A stretch of 64,000 nucleotides of DNA from Sphingobacterium oryzagri. Lineage in GTDB: Bacteria; Bacteroidota; Bacteroidia; Sphingobacteriales; Sphingobacteriaceae. Made by a program: the position numbers and the translations under genes. Below are positions 54,762-63,376 of the stretch, piece after piece (position 1 is the first letter of the stretch; every line of letters starts with the position of its first letter). The notes beneath the pieces are model-generated. The model was not told the origin of the DNA and ran no database searches. It saw only the letters and a program-made list of their open reading frames with translations. The DNA lies in contig NZ_CP117880.1 of assembly GCF_028736175.1 (NCBI RefSeq), positions 2,666,001 to 2,730,000 of the forward strand, written 5' to 3'.

Positions 54762-54994
54762 TCCGTCATCAAAGAAATCAAGCTGCGTCGGTAAGATATG
54801 TGCTTTTTTGGTAGATTTCTTTCTGAAAACCGAAGCTTGATTTGCGCGAACACCGTTCAATTATGCTGCCTTTTGTCGCTCAGCGCAGCATTGGTCTGCA
54901 GATTTTCGTTTTGCTCAGCATGGGTGAGCAATATGCGTTAAGCATTGTCATATGGCGCCGTCAAAAGATTTTGAGATATGCCAATAGCGCAGGT

Positions 54995-55768
54995 CTATGC
55001 GTCATCGCCAGATTCGCTAAGCCAGGATTTGAGCCGCTTGGACTTTACTTTGCTGACAATCACGCCGCCGGCTATTTCCGGGCGAAACTCAACCTTCAGC
55101 TGGCCATTGAAGTATTGATGAATTTTGTCGATAGCTTTGAGCGACACAATATACTTGCGGCTAATTCTAAAAAAATGCGCTGGATTGAGCTCTTCTTCCA
55201 GCGTATTGAGCGATTGGCTAATGATAAACGTTTCGCTATTTTGCGTGACTAATAAGGTATAGCGCTCTTCAAAACTGAAATAAGCAATATGGGCTGCCGG
55301 CACCACAAAATATTTATCTGCTTGTGCTATCAGAAATCTTGATCGATATGTTTTCCGCTCGGTCAGCATACTTTTAATATCTTGCATCAAAGCAACATCA
55401 ACAAAACTTGTATTTCTTGCTGTTACTCTTTTATAACTTTCCGACAATCTTTCCATGCCGACGGGCTTCAACAGGTAGTCTACGCCTCGCACATCAAAGG
55501 CTTTCAAAGCATACTCTTCATATGCTGTCACAAATATGACCGGCGCTTTTACGACGACATGGTCGAATATTTCGAAGCTTAAACCATCTGTTAATCTAAT
55601 ATCCATAAATATCAGATCCGGCATCGGATTAGTTTTTAGCCAGGCGATACTGTCATGTACCGTTTGTAATTCGTCTACAAACGTTACGTCAGGATCGATC
55701 GTACGTAACATGCTTTGAAGTCGTCGCGTGTTGAGTATCTCATCCTCGATAATTAGTACTCGTATCAT
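54995..55768 (-). CDS. LytTR-type response regulator
   Basis: This 257-residue regulator has a receiver domain (1-120; acidic pocket VLIIEDE, phosphoacceptor Asp56 in LIFMDIRLTDGL, conserved Lys in YLLKPVGMERL) and a LytTR DNA-binding domain (about 145-250; HIAYFSFEERYTLLVTQNSE, FFRISRKYIVSLKAIDKI). LytTR proteins bind DNA as dimers at paired short repeats. It begins 18 bp after its partner sensor kinase gene. The target genes are not visible; the outer-membrane barrel gene just upstream is one candidate. Confidence 0.93.
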   Translation of the reverse strand: MIRVLIIEDEILNTRRLQSMLRTIDPDVTFVDELQTVHDSIAWLKTNPMPDLIFMDIRLTDGLSFEIFDHVVVKAPVIFVTAYEEYALKAFDVRGVDYLLKPVGMERLSESYKRVTARNTSFVDVALMQDIKSMLTERKTYRSRFLIAQADKYFVVPAAHIAYFSFEERYTLLVTQNSETFIISQSLNTLEEELNPAHFFRISRKYIVSLKAIDKIHQYFNGQLKVEFRPEIAGGVIVSKVKSKRLKSWLSESGDDA

Positions 55769-55786
55769 AGTTGAATTGTATGCTAA

Positions 55787-56842
55787 TTAGTGCTGTTGAT
55801 TGATTTCGTAGGATAGTGTTAATTTAACCTGAAACAACATGCCATCATTCGTGATCAGCGGCGCCGGGAGATTTAACAGTTGGTATCGCTCCATGATATT
55901 GCTGAGTCCCATCTTCTCCCCTCCTTCCGGGTGCAATTTTGCTTTCACGCTGTTTTCGATTACTACACTTTCGCGATCAGGAAATAATACGCGTAAGTGC
56001 AGCGGCGCGAGAAGACTAAAGGTATTGTGTTTTATCGCATTTTCTATCAAAAGTTGTAACGTTAACGGAGGTAAACCAACCGACTCGGCATCTGCGTGCG
56101 TTTCAAAAGAGACCTGAATAGCATCTCCGTAGCGTATTTTATAAAGAAAAAGATAATGATGTATAAACGCCAGCTCCTCTTCCAACGGCACCATACTTCG
56201 CCTTTTTGCCGAAAGAATATACCGGTATATGGTAGACAGACGCGAAACGTACTCTATAGCCAGGTGTGGACTATCTTCTATCAATGCATTAACAGTGCTT
56301 AAGTTGTTAAACAGAAAATGAGGATCGAGTTGAAGATTAAGCGCATCTAAACGAGCTTGCGTATTTAAATTTTTAAGTTGCAAAGACTGAAACTTAGCGA
56401 AGTTCCACCGATAAAACAAATGTTCTGTCGTAAAAATCACTGTGCATAATATACTTACGATGACGCCTAAAATAATGGCCTGCCGTAGTAACAATTCATT
56501 ATAGCCAAAATGCGCAGGAAAATGAATTTTGGAAAAGATTGTCAGCAAAAGATAGACCATACCTATGTGTAAAACGAGCTGCACAGCTATTCGTCGTTTG
56601 ATGCGATCCTGCCAGGGATAAAACCGATTTAAAACCCGCGTTATCTGTATTCCGGTTTCGAGAAATATGGTGGCTAACACGAAGCAGTAGAAAAATTCCA
56701 GCGCAAAATCTAGCACCATGTATACACGCCAACTTTGCAGCGTAGTATCGTATGGATTGAGAAGCACCAGCACCAGATAGAGCAGAACAGCAAAACTGGG
56801 ATAACCGTACAATCGGACACGATTATAATTAGACAACCGCAT
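55787..56842 (-). CDS. LytS-type sensor histidine kinase
   Basis: This 351-residue kinase starts at ATG 56842 (a GTG lies one codon earlier). Four or so membrane helices occupy residues 15-145, with no recognised periplasmic ligand domain. The His_kinase (PF06580) domain shows NLQLDPHFLFNNLSTVNALI with phosphoacceptor His175, followed by the ATPase region LTLQLLIENAIKHNTFS and GEKMGLSNIMERYQLLN. It should phosphorylate the LytTR regulator encoded 18 bp downstream. The stimulus is unknown. Confidence 0.93.
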   Translation of the reverse strand: MRLSNYNRVRLYGYPSFAVLLYLVLVLLNPYDTTLQSWRVYMVLDFALEFFYCFVLATIFLETGIQITRVLNRFYPWQDRIKRRIAVQLVLHIGMVYLLLTIFSKIHFPAHFGYNELLLRQAIILGVIVSILCTVIFTTEHLFYRWNFAKFQSLQLKNLNTQARLDALNLQLDPHFLFNNLSTVNALIEDSPHLAIEYVSRLSTIYRYILSAKRRSMVPLEEELAFIHHYLFLYKIRYGDAIQVSFETHADAESVGLPPLTLQLLIENAIKHNTFSLLAPLHLRVLFPDRESVVIENSVKAKLHPEGGEKMGLSNIMERYQLLNLPAPLITNDGMLFQVKLTLSYEINQQH

Positions 56843-56887
56843 CACGCTCTCCTTTCTTCCAAAGGTAATTTATCGAACTTAAGTTTT

Positions 56888-57535
56888 TCATTCGCTGGAA
56901 AGTGGCGTTTTAATACCAACTGATAAGACCACGCCGTTAAAGTTGTTGCGTAACCTGGCCTCTAAGTTATGCATATATAATCCTGTAGCCTCTACAAAGA
57001 TATTTAAAGATTCGGATTCCTTAAAGTTTACACCCAAACCCCAGGACACGAAGCTGTGTTTGTCTGTTTTTTGTCGGTAGGTTATGGTATTATGCGGTGC
57101 GTGGTAGGATGATTGGGGTATGTCAAGAAAAGCAGCTCCGCCGCCTACAAAAGCGTATGGCTGGAAGTTCTTTATATCGAGTTGATAACCAATAGCTAAT
57201 CCGACGTTTCTGATGTGTACCTTGACATCAAAATTAGTTGTAAAACCGTCTTCCACTGTTGGTATGCTAAATTGGTTGGTGTACTTGAACGATTGCAGTC
57301 GGGCAAATAAATTCTTCTTATAGCTCACCTGAAGAAAACTGTTGTCGGCAAAGCTACTGGAAGCATCTGATGTTTTTGAGCCGGTTGGCGAAAAAAGTCC
57401 AAAACCACCACCGAAATCAAATGTAAATTTCGGTTCAGTCCATTGGGATGTCTCTTGCGCAAAAGCATGTGAGGGAAATAATGTACAAGCGGATAGCATT
57501 AAGCCGATTGCGGAAAATAAAATATTGAATTTCAT
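56888..57535 (-). CDS. Outer-membrane beta-barrel protein
   Basis: This 215-residue protein starts at ATG 57535 with a signal peptide (FSAIGLMLSACTLFPSHAFA). The rest is short beta-strands with aromatic ends: DFGGGFGLFSPTGSK, NVGLAIGYQLDIKNFQPYAF, then SWGLGVNFKESESLNIFVEA, as in porin-family OmpW/OmpX-like barrels of eight strands. It lies 45 bp before the LytS-type kinase gene on the same strand, which suggests the two-component system and the barrel are linked. A perfect palindrome lies about 83 bp upstream of the start. Confidence 0.75.
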   Translation of the reverse strand: MKFNILFSAIGLMLSACTLFPSHAFAQETSQWTEPKFTFDFGGGFGLFSPTGSKTSDASSSFADNSFLQVSYKKNLFARLQSFKYTNQFSIPTVEDGFTTNFDVKVHIRNVGLAIGYQLDIKNFQPYAFVGGGAAFLDIPQSSYHAPHNTITYRQKTDKHSFVSWGLGVNFKESESLNIFVEATGLYMHNLEARLRNNFNGVVLSVGIKTPLSSE

Positions 57536-57617
57536 GAGTATAGTGTTTATTTTAACCATGGAAGCAAAACTAATGTGGATTGATTAACCTCTCTGCCACA
57601 ATGGGGGTGAACTGACC

Positions 57618-57642
57618 TATACGACGTTTAAAACGTCGTATA
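57618..57642. promoter_or_regulatory. Perfect 12-bp palindrome, candidate operator
   Basis: TATACGACGTTT (57618-57629) is an exact inverted repeat of AAACGTCGTATA (57631-57642) around a single A. It is in the region between the outer-membrane barrel gene and the divergent HD gene. The symmetry and spacing fit a dimeric regulator site, but a binding protein is not identified. Confidence 0.5.
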
Positions 57643-57897
57643 TCAGGATGAACGCATTTCCGTTAGCCGACTTTCCCAACAAAAATTTGGTCATCTCTTG
57701 CTTCGCGGCATAAAAATATCCCTTCCTGCCACACTTTCTTCTATAAAATAGCCAGCGAGTGAAACGACAGGTTATACAGGAAATAAGCGATTTTATCTGC
57801 GATATTGGTCAGTTCAGCCCGCATGTAGTACTTCTTCAACCGCACTTGTTGCTATACTTGTAGCTCATACGTTTATTCATATTATTTAATACTGGCT

Positions 57898-58506
57898 ATG
57901 GACTACGCAGGCAAACTGAAAGAAATTGATTTTTTTGTACAAGATTACGTGGAGAATTATCGTAATCCCCTACTTTATTTTCATACAATCCAGCATATCG
58001 AGTCGGTGCTAGCTGGTATAAACGACATCGGAAACTTTTATCGATTGGACGAGGAGGCATATTTCATATTAAAAGCTGCCGCATATTTTCACGATCTCTA
58101 TTATATGGCGCATGGGCCAGCGAATCATAAAGAAAACAGCGCGAGAATGGCAAAAAACTTTTTACTGGAAGAGGGAATACCGCTATCGGTAATAGACGAG
58201 GTGGTAAATTGTATCCGGACGACACAAAGCAAACGGCAAACAAAAAATGATTTGCAGGCTATTTTTTGTGATGCGGACTTGTATCACCTTAGCGGAACTT
58301 CGTTTGAAAAGCATCATCTTGATCGGTTGGAAGAGATTAAAAATCTGCGAAAAATTGATATAGATGAAAGGCTGTGGATTGCGATTTCCCTAAAGGTGCT
58401 GGATCAGCATCAATTTCATACGGATTATGGCAGGTGTGAATTGGATAAGGGGAAACAGATAAATATAAAAATTCTCGAAAAAAAGCTTTCTTATTTAAGA
58501 ACCTAA
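57898..58506 (+). CDS. HD-domain metal-dependent phosphohydrolase-like protein
   Basis: This 202-residue protein belongs to the predicted HD-superfamily group (COG4339-like). Metal ligands are His29 and His33 in YFHTIQHIESV, His65/Asp66 in AAYFHDLYYM, and an Asp in FCDADLYHLSG. There is no signal peptide. Such proteins are presumed to hydrolyse phosphate or phosphodiester bonds in small molecules, but the substrate of this group is not known. It stands alone. A decayed partial copy of the gene lies about 190 bp downstream. Confidence 0.83.
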   Translation: MDYAGKLKEIDFFVQDYVENYRNPLLYFHTIQHIESVLAGINDIGNFYRLDEEAYFILKAAAYFHDLYYMAHGPANHKENSARMAKNFLLEEGIPLSVIDEVVNCIRTTQSKRQTKNDLQAIFCDADLYHLSGTSFEKHHLDRLEEIKNLRKIDIDERLWIAISLKVLDQHQFHTDYGRCELDKGKQINIKILEKKLSYLRT

Positions 58507-58692
58507 TTTGCAATTTTATAATGATGTAAGTAGGCCGCGTTAATGCTTATTTTAATTAATAATAGCATCGTTAGAAAAAGGCTTGCTAAGTAAAAATAAC
58601 CCGTAAAAAATCAGCTGCTGGTTAGCTCCCGAACACGAGATAAATGAATAAATCTTTTGAACGAGTAGCTTTCTAATGTAGCGGTCAGCGCA

Positions 58693-58825
58693 ACGGTTGG
58701 CAAATTTGCCTGCTTGCTTATTTTTTCGTGATGCTGACCTGCATCAACTTAGCAAAACTTCGCTCGAAATAAACATCTTGATACAGCGGAATAGATTAAA
58801 AACGTGCGAGAAATGATAAAATAAA
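58693..58825 (+). pseudogene. Decayed partial duplicate of the HD-domain gene
   Basis: Bases 58720-58822 align without large gaps to 58261-58363 in the intact HD gene: GTGATGCTGACCTGCATCAA here against GTGATGCGGACTTGTATCAC there, continuing through the ACATCTTGATACAGCGGAAT and AGATTAAAAACGTGCGAGAA stretches. Stops and small changes destroy the frame. It is a relic of a tandem duplication, or of an earlier gene recombined with a homologue. Confidence 0.7.
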
Positions 58826-58874
58826 ACCATCCCTCCCGCTTATTTGTAAATCATAGCACGCTTCCCAAGCGAAG

Positions 58875-59063
58875 CTATGCCATATCTTTGGTGTTTTTGA
58901 CTAATCCGATTCCTGAAAAGAAGAAAATCAAGGCGATAAAACCCACAACAGCTAAAGCCGTATAGTCTGTGCTTTTATTGATTAATCCATAGCCTGTATA
59001 CAGCAATCCACCGATACCTAGTATCGTTAAAATGGTTCCGAAAGTGCGTTTTACATTCATCAT
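58875..59063 (-). CDS. Small membrane protein with two helices (DUF3185-like)
   Basis: This 62-residue protein starts at ATG 59063 (ATG 59060 is also possible). It has two membrane helices, TFGTILTILGIGGLLYTGYG and ALAVVGFIALIFFFSGIGLV, with a short loop between them and a basic tail. This form is common among small Bacteroidota membrane proteins annotated as DUF3185-like; the call is tentative. Function unknown. Confidence 0.6.
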   Translation of the reverse strand: MMNVKRTFGTILTILGIGGLLYTGYGLINKSTDYTALAVVGFIALIFFFSGIGLVKNTKDMA

Positions 59064-59320
59064 TGTGTCTTTCCAATCACAAAACAATATCTATGCCTTA
59101 TTCTCATAATTCTTATAAAAGTGGCTTATGAAAGATAAAAAAGTTCAGGAAGCATCGCGTCAATACGACGCACGGCAGACAAGCATGTGTAGTCTGGTAT
59201 GGTCGGATCGTCTTACAGGCGTAATCAGTATGCTTCCGCATGCGCTTATTTTTGCTAAAGCAACAGTTACCGCTGTCTTTCGCTAGCCTAAATCCTTATT
59301 CAAACACAGGCAAGTTTTAC

Positions 59321-61444
59321 CTACTTAAAAACCTTAGCAATGAGTTTTCCGATGGTTGCAAAATCATCCATATTGTTTACAGATCGTGTGGCCAGCGTCG
59401 TTTCTTTTTGCCTTGAAAACGGATAAATCAAGATGTAATTATTGTCCACATTTTTTTTGTTCAGGTAGTCTGGCACGGCATGCATCGGTGACGCGTATGA
59501 AAACATATTTCTATCAGCCATTATGATAATCAGTCCTTGATCTTTATCAAGCTTATCGGCTTGCTTTTGTGCCTCTTCCCAGGTGCTAAACGTGGATATC
59601 TTGGCTTCAATTGCTGATTTAGCCAAAATGCTATTCAGCAAATTCATCATACGCTCGGTGGCGTAAAAATGCATAATAGCGCCTGAGTTCTTCGCTATGT
59701 TCCAAACGCGTAACAAGGCGTAAAAAAATCCGGGAGACTGATCTGCATGCGGAGGAATGAGCACTACGTAGCTTTTGACGGTTGATAAGGGCTGTACAGC
59801 GTGGTAGAGCACCAAATTAATATGTTCGTTTTTTAAATATCCGTTGTATAAATTGTATGTAAAGGACGGTGTAAATCCTTTATCGCGCTGCAAACCGATG
59901 ATCAGGTCGGTGATTTCGCGTTCTTTAACAACATTATTTATACCGGAAACCACGCTATTATCATAACGTTTAATGGGTTCGATGAGGGTATCAGCTGCGG
60001 CGCCCATTTTTACGGCGCTATCCAGTATCTTCTCGGCATTTTTTTGGGAAGATTCGTTCGTTTCTTCGTTAATGATATTCATGACATACAACGCGCCATT
60101 AATTTCTTTACGCTTGATGAGCAAACCTAAATTGACCATCTTTTGTGTCATTTCTTCGTTGTTGATAGGCATCAGGATGCTTTCGCCATCACCACGCTCC
60201 CCGGCAACCGTCTGTTCATTGTCTGCCTCGGCTATTTTTCGCGCGCTGGACATGGAAACAAACGACGATATCGTACAGGATATCAGTATAAGTAAGATAC
60301 TTCCATTTAATACGTGCTCATTTAAAAGACGGATAGGTTCGCCGTTGGCCGATTCTCCTAAAATAATGTTATACCCAACCATCACAGCCGCTAAAGTTGC
60401 TGCTGCTGAAGCGACACTCATCCCGAAGATAAGTTGTCCCTCCTGTTTGCTGAAACGAAAGGTGCGCTGTGTAAACCAGGCGGCAGCGTATTTGCCGCCG
60501 ATAGATGCGATAAGCATAACGCCAGCCACACCCAGGGTTTCCCAGCTGCTGATAAATGCACGCACGTCGATCAACATACCTACGCTGATCAGGAAAAAAG
60601 GAATAAAGATGGCATTGCCGACAAACTCGATACGATTCATCAAGGGCGACGTATGCGGAATTAAACGATTAAGGGCGAGGCCAGCGAAAAATGCCCCGAT
60701 GATGGCTTCGACACCCGCTAACTCCGCCAAAAGTGCACCCAGATAAATCATGACCACCACAAAAATGTACTGCGATATCTTATCTTGAATAGTTTTAAAA
60801 AACCAACGGGCGATTATGGGGAAGAAAAACAAAACCACCAATGCAAAAGCAAGCACAGAAACAGCTAATTTCAACCAGAAAACAGCCCCAACATCACCTT
60901 GCGCCATCCCAACTACGGCCGCAAGCACCATCAACGAGAGTACATCGGTAATCATGGTGCCACCGACGGTGATATTAACAGAAATTTTCTTTGCAACGCC
61001 TAAGCTGCTCACCAACGGATAGGCGATGAGCGTGTGCGAAGAAAAAAGACTAGCGAACAATATCGTGGTGAGTAAGGAAAAGTGAAGGATGTAATATCCA
61101 CCAATTAGTCCAAGTATAAAGGGTATGGCAAATGTATAGAGCGAAAAAGTAATGCTTTTCCATTTGTTCTTTTTAAAATCACCCATATCAATTTCCAACC
61201 CAGCTAAAAACATAATGTAGAGCAGACCTGTCGTGCCGATTACGACAATACTGCTGTCACGCAGCAAAATATTAAAACCGTTTGGCCCTACTACCGCGCC
61301 TGCAATGATTAGACCGAGCAGATGGGGTACTTTAATTTTATTTAATAAGATGGGAATAAAGAGAATGATAACGAGCTCAATCAAAAATTTAACTACGGGG
61401 TCTTCAACTGGAAGCGTGAACCCATGAAGTGCTGCTAATGTCAT
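59321..61444 (-). CDS. Stand-alone reading: CPA2-family cation/proton antiporter with UspA-like tail
   Basis: From the internal ATG at 61444 the frame gives a normal 707-residue antiporter, so this is probably the original gene and its own start may still be used. The transporter domain (about 1-400, 12-13 helices) has PHLLGLIIAGAVVGPNGFNI, TTGLLYIMFLAGLEIDMGDF, FSSHTLIAYPLVSSLGV and EAIIGAFFAGLALNRLIP. The C-terminal 280 residues form two UspA-like lobes (SILMPINNEEMTQKMVNLGL at their start), usual in Bacteroidota CPA2 proteins. It should exchange Na+ or K+ for protons across the inner membrane. Confidence 0.7.
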   Translation of the reverse strand: MTLAALHGFTLPVEDPVVKFLIELVIILFIPILLNKIKVPHLLGLIIAGAVVGPNGFNILLRDSSIVVIGTTGLLYIMFLAGLEIDMGDFKKNKWKSITFSLYTFAIPFILGLIGGYYILHFSLLTTILFASLFSSHTLIAYPLVSSLGVAKKISVNITVGGTMITDVLSLMVLAAVVGMAQGDVGAVFWLKLAVSVLAFALVVLFFFPIIARWFFKTIQDKISQYIFVVVMIYLGALLAELAGVEAIIGAFFAGLALNRLIPHTSPLMNRIEFVGNAIFIPFFLISVGMLIDVRAFISSWETLGVAGVMLIASIGGKYAAAWFTQRTFRFSKQEGQLIFGMSVASAAATLAAVMVGYNIILGESANGEPIRLLNEHVLNGSILLILISCTISSFVSMSSARKIAEADNEQTVAGERGDGESILMPINNEEMTQKMVNLGLLIKRKEINGALYVMNIINEETNESSQKNAEKILDSAVKMGAAADTLIEPIKRYDNSVVSGINNVVKEREITDLIIGLQRDKGFTPSFTYNLYNGYLKNEHINLVLYHAVQPLSTVKSYVVLIPPHADQSPGFFYALLRVWNIAKNSGAIMHFYATERMMNLLNSILAKSAIEAKISTFSTWEEAQKQADKLDKDQGLIIIMADRNMFSYASPMHAVPDYLNKKNVDNNYILIYPFSRQKETTLATRSVNNMDDFATIGKLIAKVFK

Positions 61445-62575
61445 TATTTTTTGTTTGGCGTGAGTTCCTGCCAAACCGCTCATCATTGGCGCATGGCGTC
61501 CCATCGTAGAAGCCGCGGAAGATATACCCGAAGTCGAGACAATCCATGTAGAGATGCTGGGTACGGTAAGCATGGTCAGCGCGCCGATAACAAAGGTGAC
61601 GATCACAATACCGAAGGAGAGCAGGCCATTACCAAGGAACCAAGCAATCTTTTCCAGATCCGCACCATCCGTACCGACCAGCACCTGATAGCGACTGATT
61701 TCCGCTTCCATCGCATAATGTTGAAAAAGCGAAGCGATATACATCACAAGATAGGCAACGCCCGAATACAGGTTCACCGAGACGAAGCGGGCAATCCATG
61801 TGGAGAAAGAATCACGGAATGCCGGCAGGATACTTGCAGCCACGGCAAAAGGCCCAAGAATAATCAGGATCGTTGAGAAGATGATCTGGATTATAAAGAT
61901 CACATACACGCAAATCCGCAGCAGCCAAATGGCCAACGTCTCGACAAGTGAAGTCATCATTAACTGAAAGCCCGCTTGAAGGCGGTTTCGCATCTCCACG
62001 ATCGGGTTCCAGACCGAAGCAAAGCCTTCCTTGACGCTAGACTGCACCGATTCCCAGGCATTTTCATACCACGTATCCGCCTCCGTCTTTGCCGTCTCGG
62101 CTTCTGCCTGCACCGTCATTATCTGATTGGAAAGATCCGCCATGAGTTTTGCGCGCTGCAAACGAAGGTTGTTGATCTCCGTCTGACTACCATCGAACAT
62201 CGCTTCGGTCTTAGCCGCAACAATATCTGTTGGATAAGCCACAACACGCGTAAAGGTTGGCCACCAGAGGATCACCATGATTAGTCCAAATGGGCGCAGC
62301 AGCGGCATAATCTCCAGTTGCTTGTCTCCAGCCATCATTTCATAGGCCCTGATAGAAAAGAAGATCAGCATAAAGATTGCGCTGAGCGCTTGCGCATCGC
62401 TGGTAAAGGCATCGTAATGCGTCCAGATCGTGCTTTTCATCTGCTTTAAAAAGTGCATCATCCCCTCCTCGTAGATTCCGTTTCCCTGCAAGAAATTAAA
62501 AGAATCATTAAAGGAATCGGGCACAGACTGCACTTGTAATACGGGCATTGCGTCCATAAATGATAATAAACTCAT
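59321..62575 (-). CDS. traJ: In-frame fusion: truncated conjugative TraJ joined to a CPA2 cation/proton antiporter
   Basis: This 1084-codon frame starts at ATG 62575, 4 bp after the upstream gene's stop. Residues 1-370 match conjugative-transposon TraJ: SFNDSFNFLQGNGIYEEGMM, RAYEMMAGDKQLEIMPLLRP and five or six membrane helices including IIFSTILIILGPFAVAASIL. TraJ is part of the mating channel in the inner membrane. The C-terminal basic or glycine-rich tail common in TraJ is missing. From residue 378 the protein is a complete Kef-type antiporter with a UspA-like C-terminus (see next entry). No stop separates the parts, and no traK follows. The single protein may be real or the remains of a deletion junction. 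Confidence 0.75.
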   Translation of the reverse strand: MSLLSFMDAMPVLQVQSVPDSFNDSFNFLQGNGIYEEGMMHFLKQMKSTIWTHYDAFTSDAQALSAIFMLIFFSIRAYEMMAGDKQLEIMPLLRPFGLIMVILWWPTFTRVVAYPTDIVAAKTEAMFDGSQTEINNLRLQRAKLMADLSNQIMTVQAEAETAKTEADTWYENAWESVQSSVKEGFASVWNPIVEMRNRLQAGFQLMMTSLVETLAIWLLRICVYVIFIIQIIFSTILIILGPFAVAASILPAFRDSFSTWIARFVSVNLYSGVAYLVMYIASLFQHYAMEAEISRYQVLVGTDGADLEKIAWFLGNGLLSFGIVIVTFVIGALTMLTVPSISTWIVSTSGISSAASTMGRHAPMMSGLAGTHAKQKIMTLAALHGFTLPVEDPVVKFLIELVIILFIPILLNKIKVPHLLGLIIAGAVVGPNGFNILLRDSSIVVIGTTGLLYIMFLAGLEIDMGDFKKNKWKSITFSLYTFAIPFILGLIGGYYILHFSLLTTILFASLFSSHTLIAYPLVSSLGVAKKISVNITVGGTMITDVLSLMVLAAVVGMAQGDVGAVFWLKLAVSVLAFALVVLFFFPIIARWFFKTIQDKISQYIFVVVMIYLGALLAELAGVEAIIGAFFAGLALNRLIPHTSPLMNRIEFVGNAIFIPFFLISVGMLIDVRAFISSWETLGVAGVMLIASIGGKYAAAWFTQRTFRFSKQEGQLIFGMSVASAAATLAAVMVGYNIILGESANGEPIRLLNEHVLNGSILLILISCTISSFVSMSSARKIAEADNEQTVAGERGDGESILMPINNEEMTQKMVNLGLLIKRKEINGALYVMNIINEETNESSQKNAEKILDSAVKMGAAADTLIEPIKRYDNSVVSGINNVVKEREITDLIIGLQRDKGFTPSFTYNLYNGYLKNEHINLVLYHAVQPLSTVKSYVVLIPPHADQSPGFFYALLRVWNIAKNSGAIMHFYATERMMNLLNSILAKSAIEAKISTFSTWEEAQKQADKLDKDQGLIIIMADRNMFSYASPMHAVPDYLNKKNVDNNYILIYPFSRQKETTLATRSVNNMDDFATIGKLIAKVFK

Positions 62576-62579
62576 TGGG

Positions 62580-63371
62580 TTATAATTTAGCGCGTGAAAG
62601 AACATCATCGGCAATCTGCCTGTCCGATTTACCTCGGGTCGCCATAGCCACCGTACTGTTTTCCTGAAGCCTGTTTACCTTATCCTTAATGGACAAATAC
62701 AGCGCAGCACGCTGTCTTTTGGTCTCCCAGATATCCAGCAATTTTCGGTATTCCCCCAGCATGCGGTGATAGGCGATAATGCGCGATCCCCGGTCGAGGT
62801 TGGTTGTTCGCGCTGCTTCTAGCCGCTCGCGGAGCATCTGACTTTCCTTCTGATACCAATCGGCTGATCCTACTTGCTCTAAATAGTCCTTTATGGACGG
62901 TTCAAGTCCGGCCAAAAGATCGCCCTCGTTAAATTCCAGTAAAGCTTGAAACTCTTTTTTATAGTAGAGCTGCCAAAGCGGATCGGTTTGGGAGGCGATT
63001 CCCGCATAATTAGCAGTCTCGCTTAGCGCCGTATTTCGCAAGGTATCTGCATGGAGCTTGTAGGCCTCTTCGATACTTTTCATGGCCGCTACCATGAGTA
63101 GCCGTCGTGACTGCGGTCCGCCAGCACTCAGCGGCCGGAGGTCCGTTTTGGGATAATTGGGATGAAGTCCCCAGGTTAGCCAGTACTGATAGTTGAGGCT
63201 CAGAAATCCTCGGGTGGGGGTAAACTTCTTGCGGTCCCACTGCTTAAATACCATCCGTTCCTGCTGGTTGACCACATGCTTATCCGTCTGATATTTCACG
63301 TTCTGCCCATGCAGATCAACGGAGAAAACACAGAGTATTAAATAAAGTGTTACTTTATATAACTTAAACAT
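62580..63371 (-). CDS. Conjugative-transposon protein, DUF5045-like
   Basis: This 263-residue protein starts at ATG 63371 with a signal peptide (YLILCVFSVDLHGQ). The mature part is helical; its early region KFTPTRGFLSLNYQYWLTWG, then LHPNYPKTDLRPLSAGGPQ, resembles DUF5045 proteins encoded between traI and traJ in Bacteroidota conjugative elements. The rest has coiled-coil-like helices (QMLRERLEAARTTNLDRGSR). It lies 5 bp after the TraI-like gene and 4 bp before traJ, so it is a transfer-operon member acting in the periplasm. The exact role is unknown. Confidence 0.72.
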   Translation of the reverse strand: MFKLYKVTLYLILCVFSVDLHGQNVKYQTDKHVVNQQERMVFKQWDRKKFTPTRGFLSLNYQYWLTWGLHPNYPKTDLRPLSAGGPQSRRLLMVAAMKSIEEAYKLHADTLRNTALSETANYAGIASQTDPLWQLYYKKEFQALLEFNEGDLLAGLEPSIKDYLEQVGSADWYQKESQMLRERLEAARTTNLDRGSRIIAYHRMLGEYRKLLDIWETKRQRAALYLSIKDKVNRLQENSTVAMATRGKSDRQIADDVLSRAKL

Positions 63372-63376
63372 AAAAC

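Noticed and set aside
59973..60746. 257-codon plus-strand frame inside the antiporter
   Set aside because: Antisense shadow; the minus-strand protein is a well-conserved membrane transporter with clear motifs.
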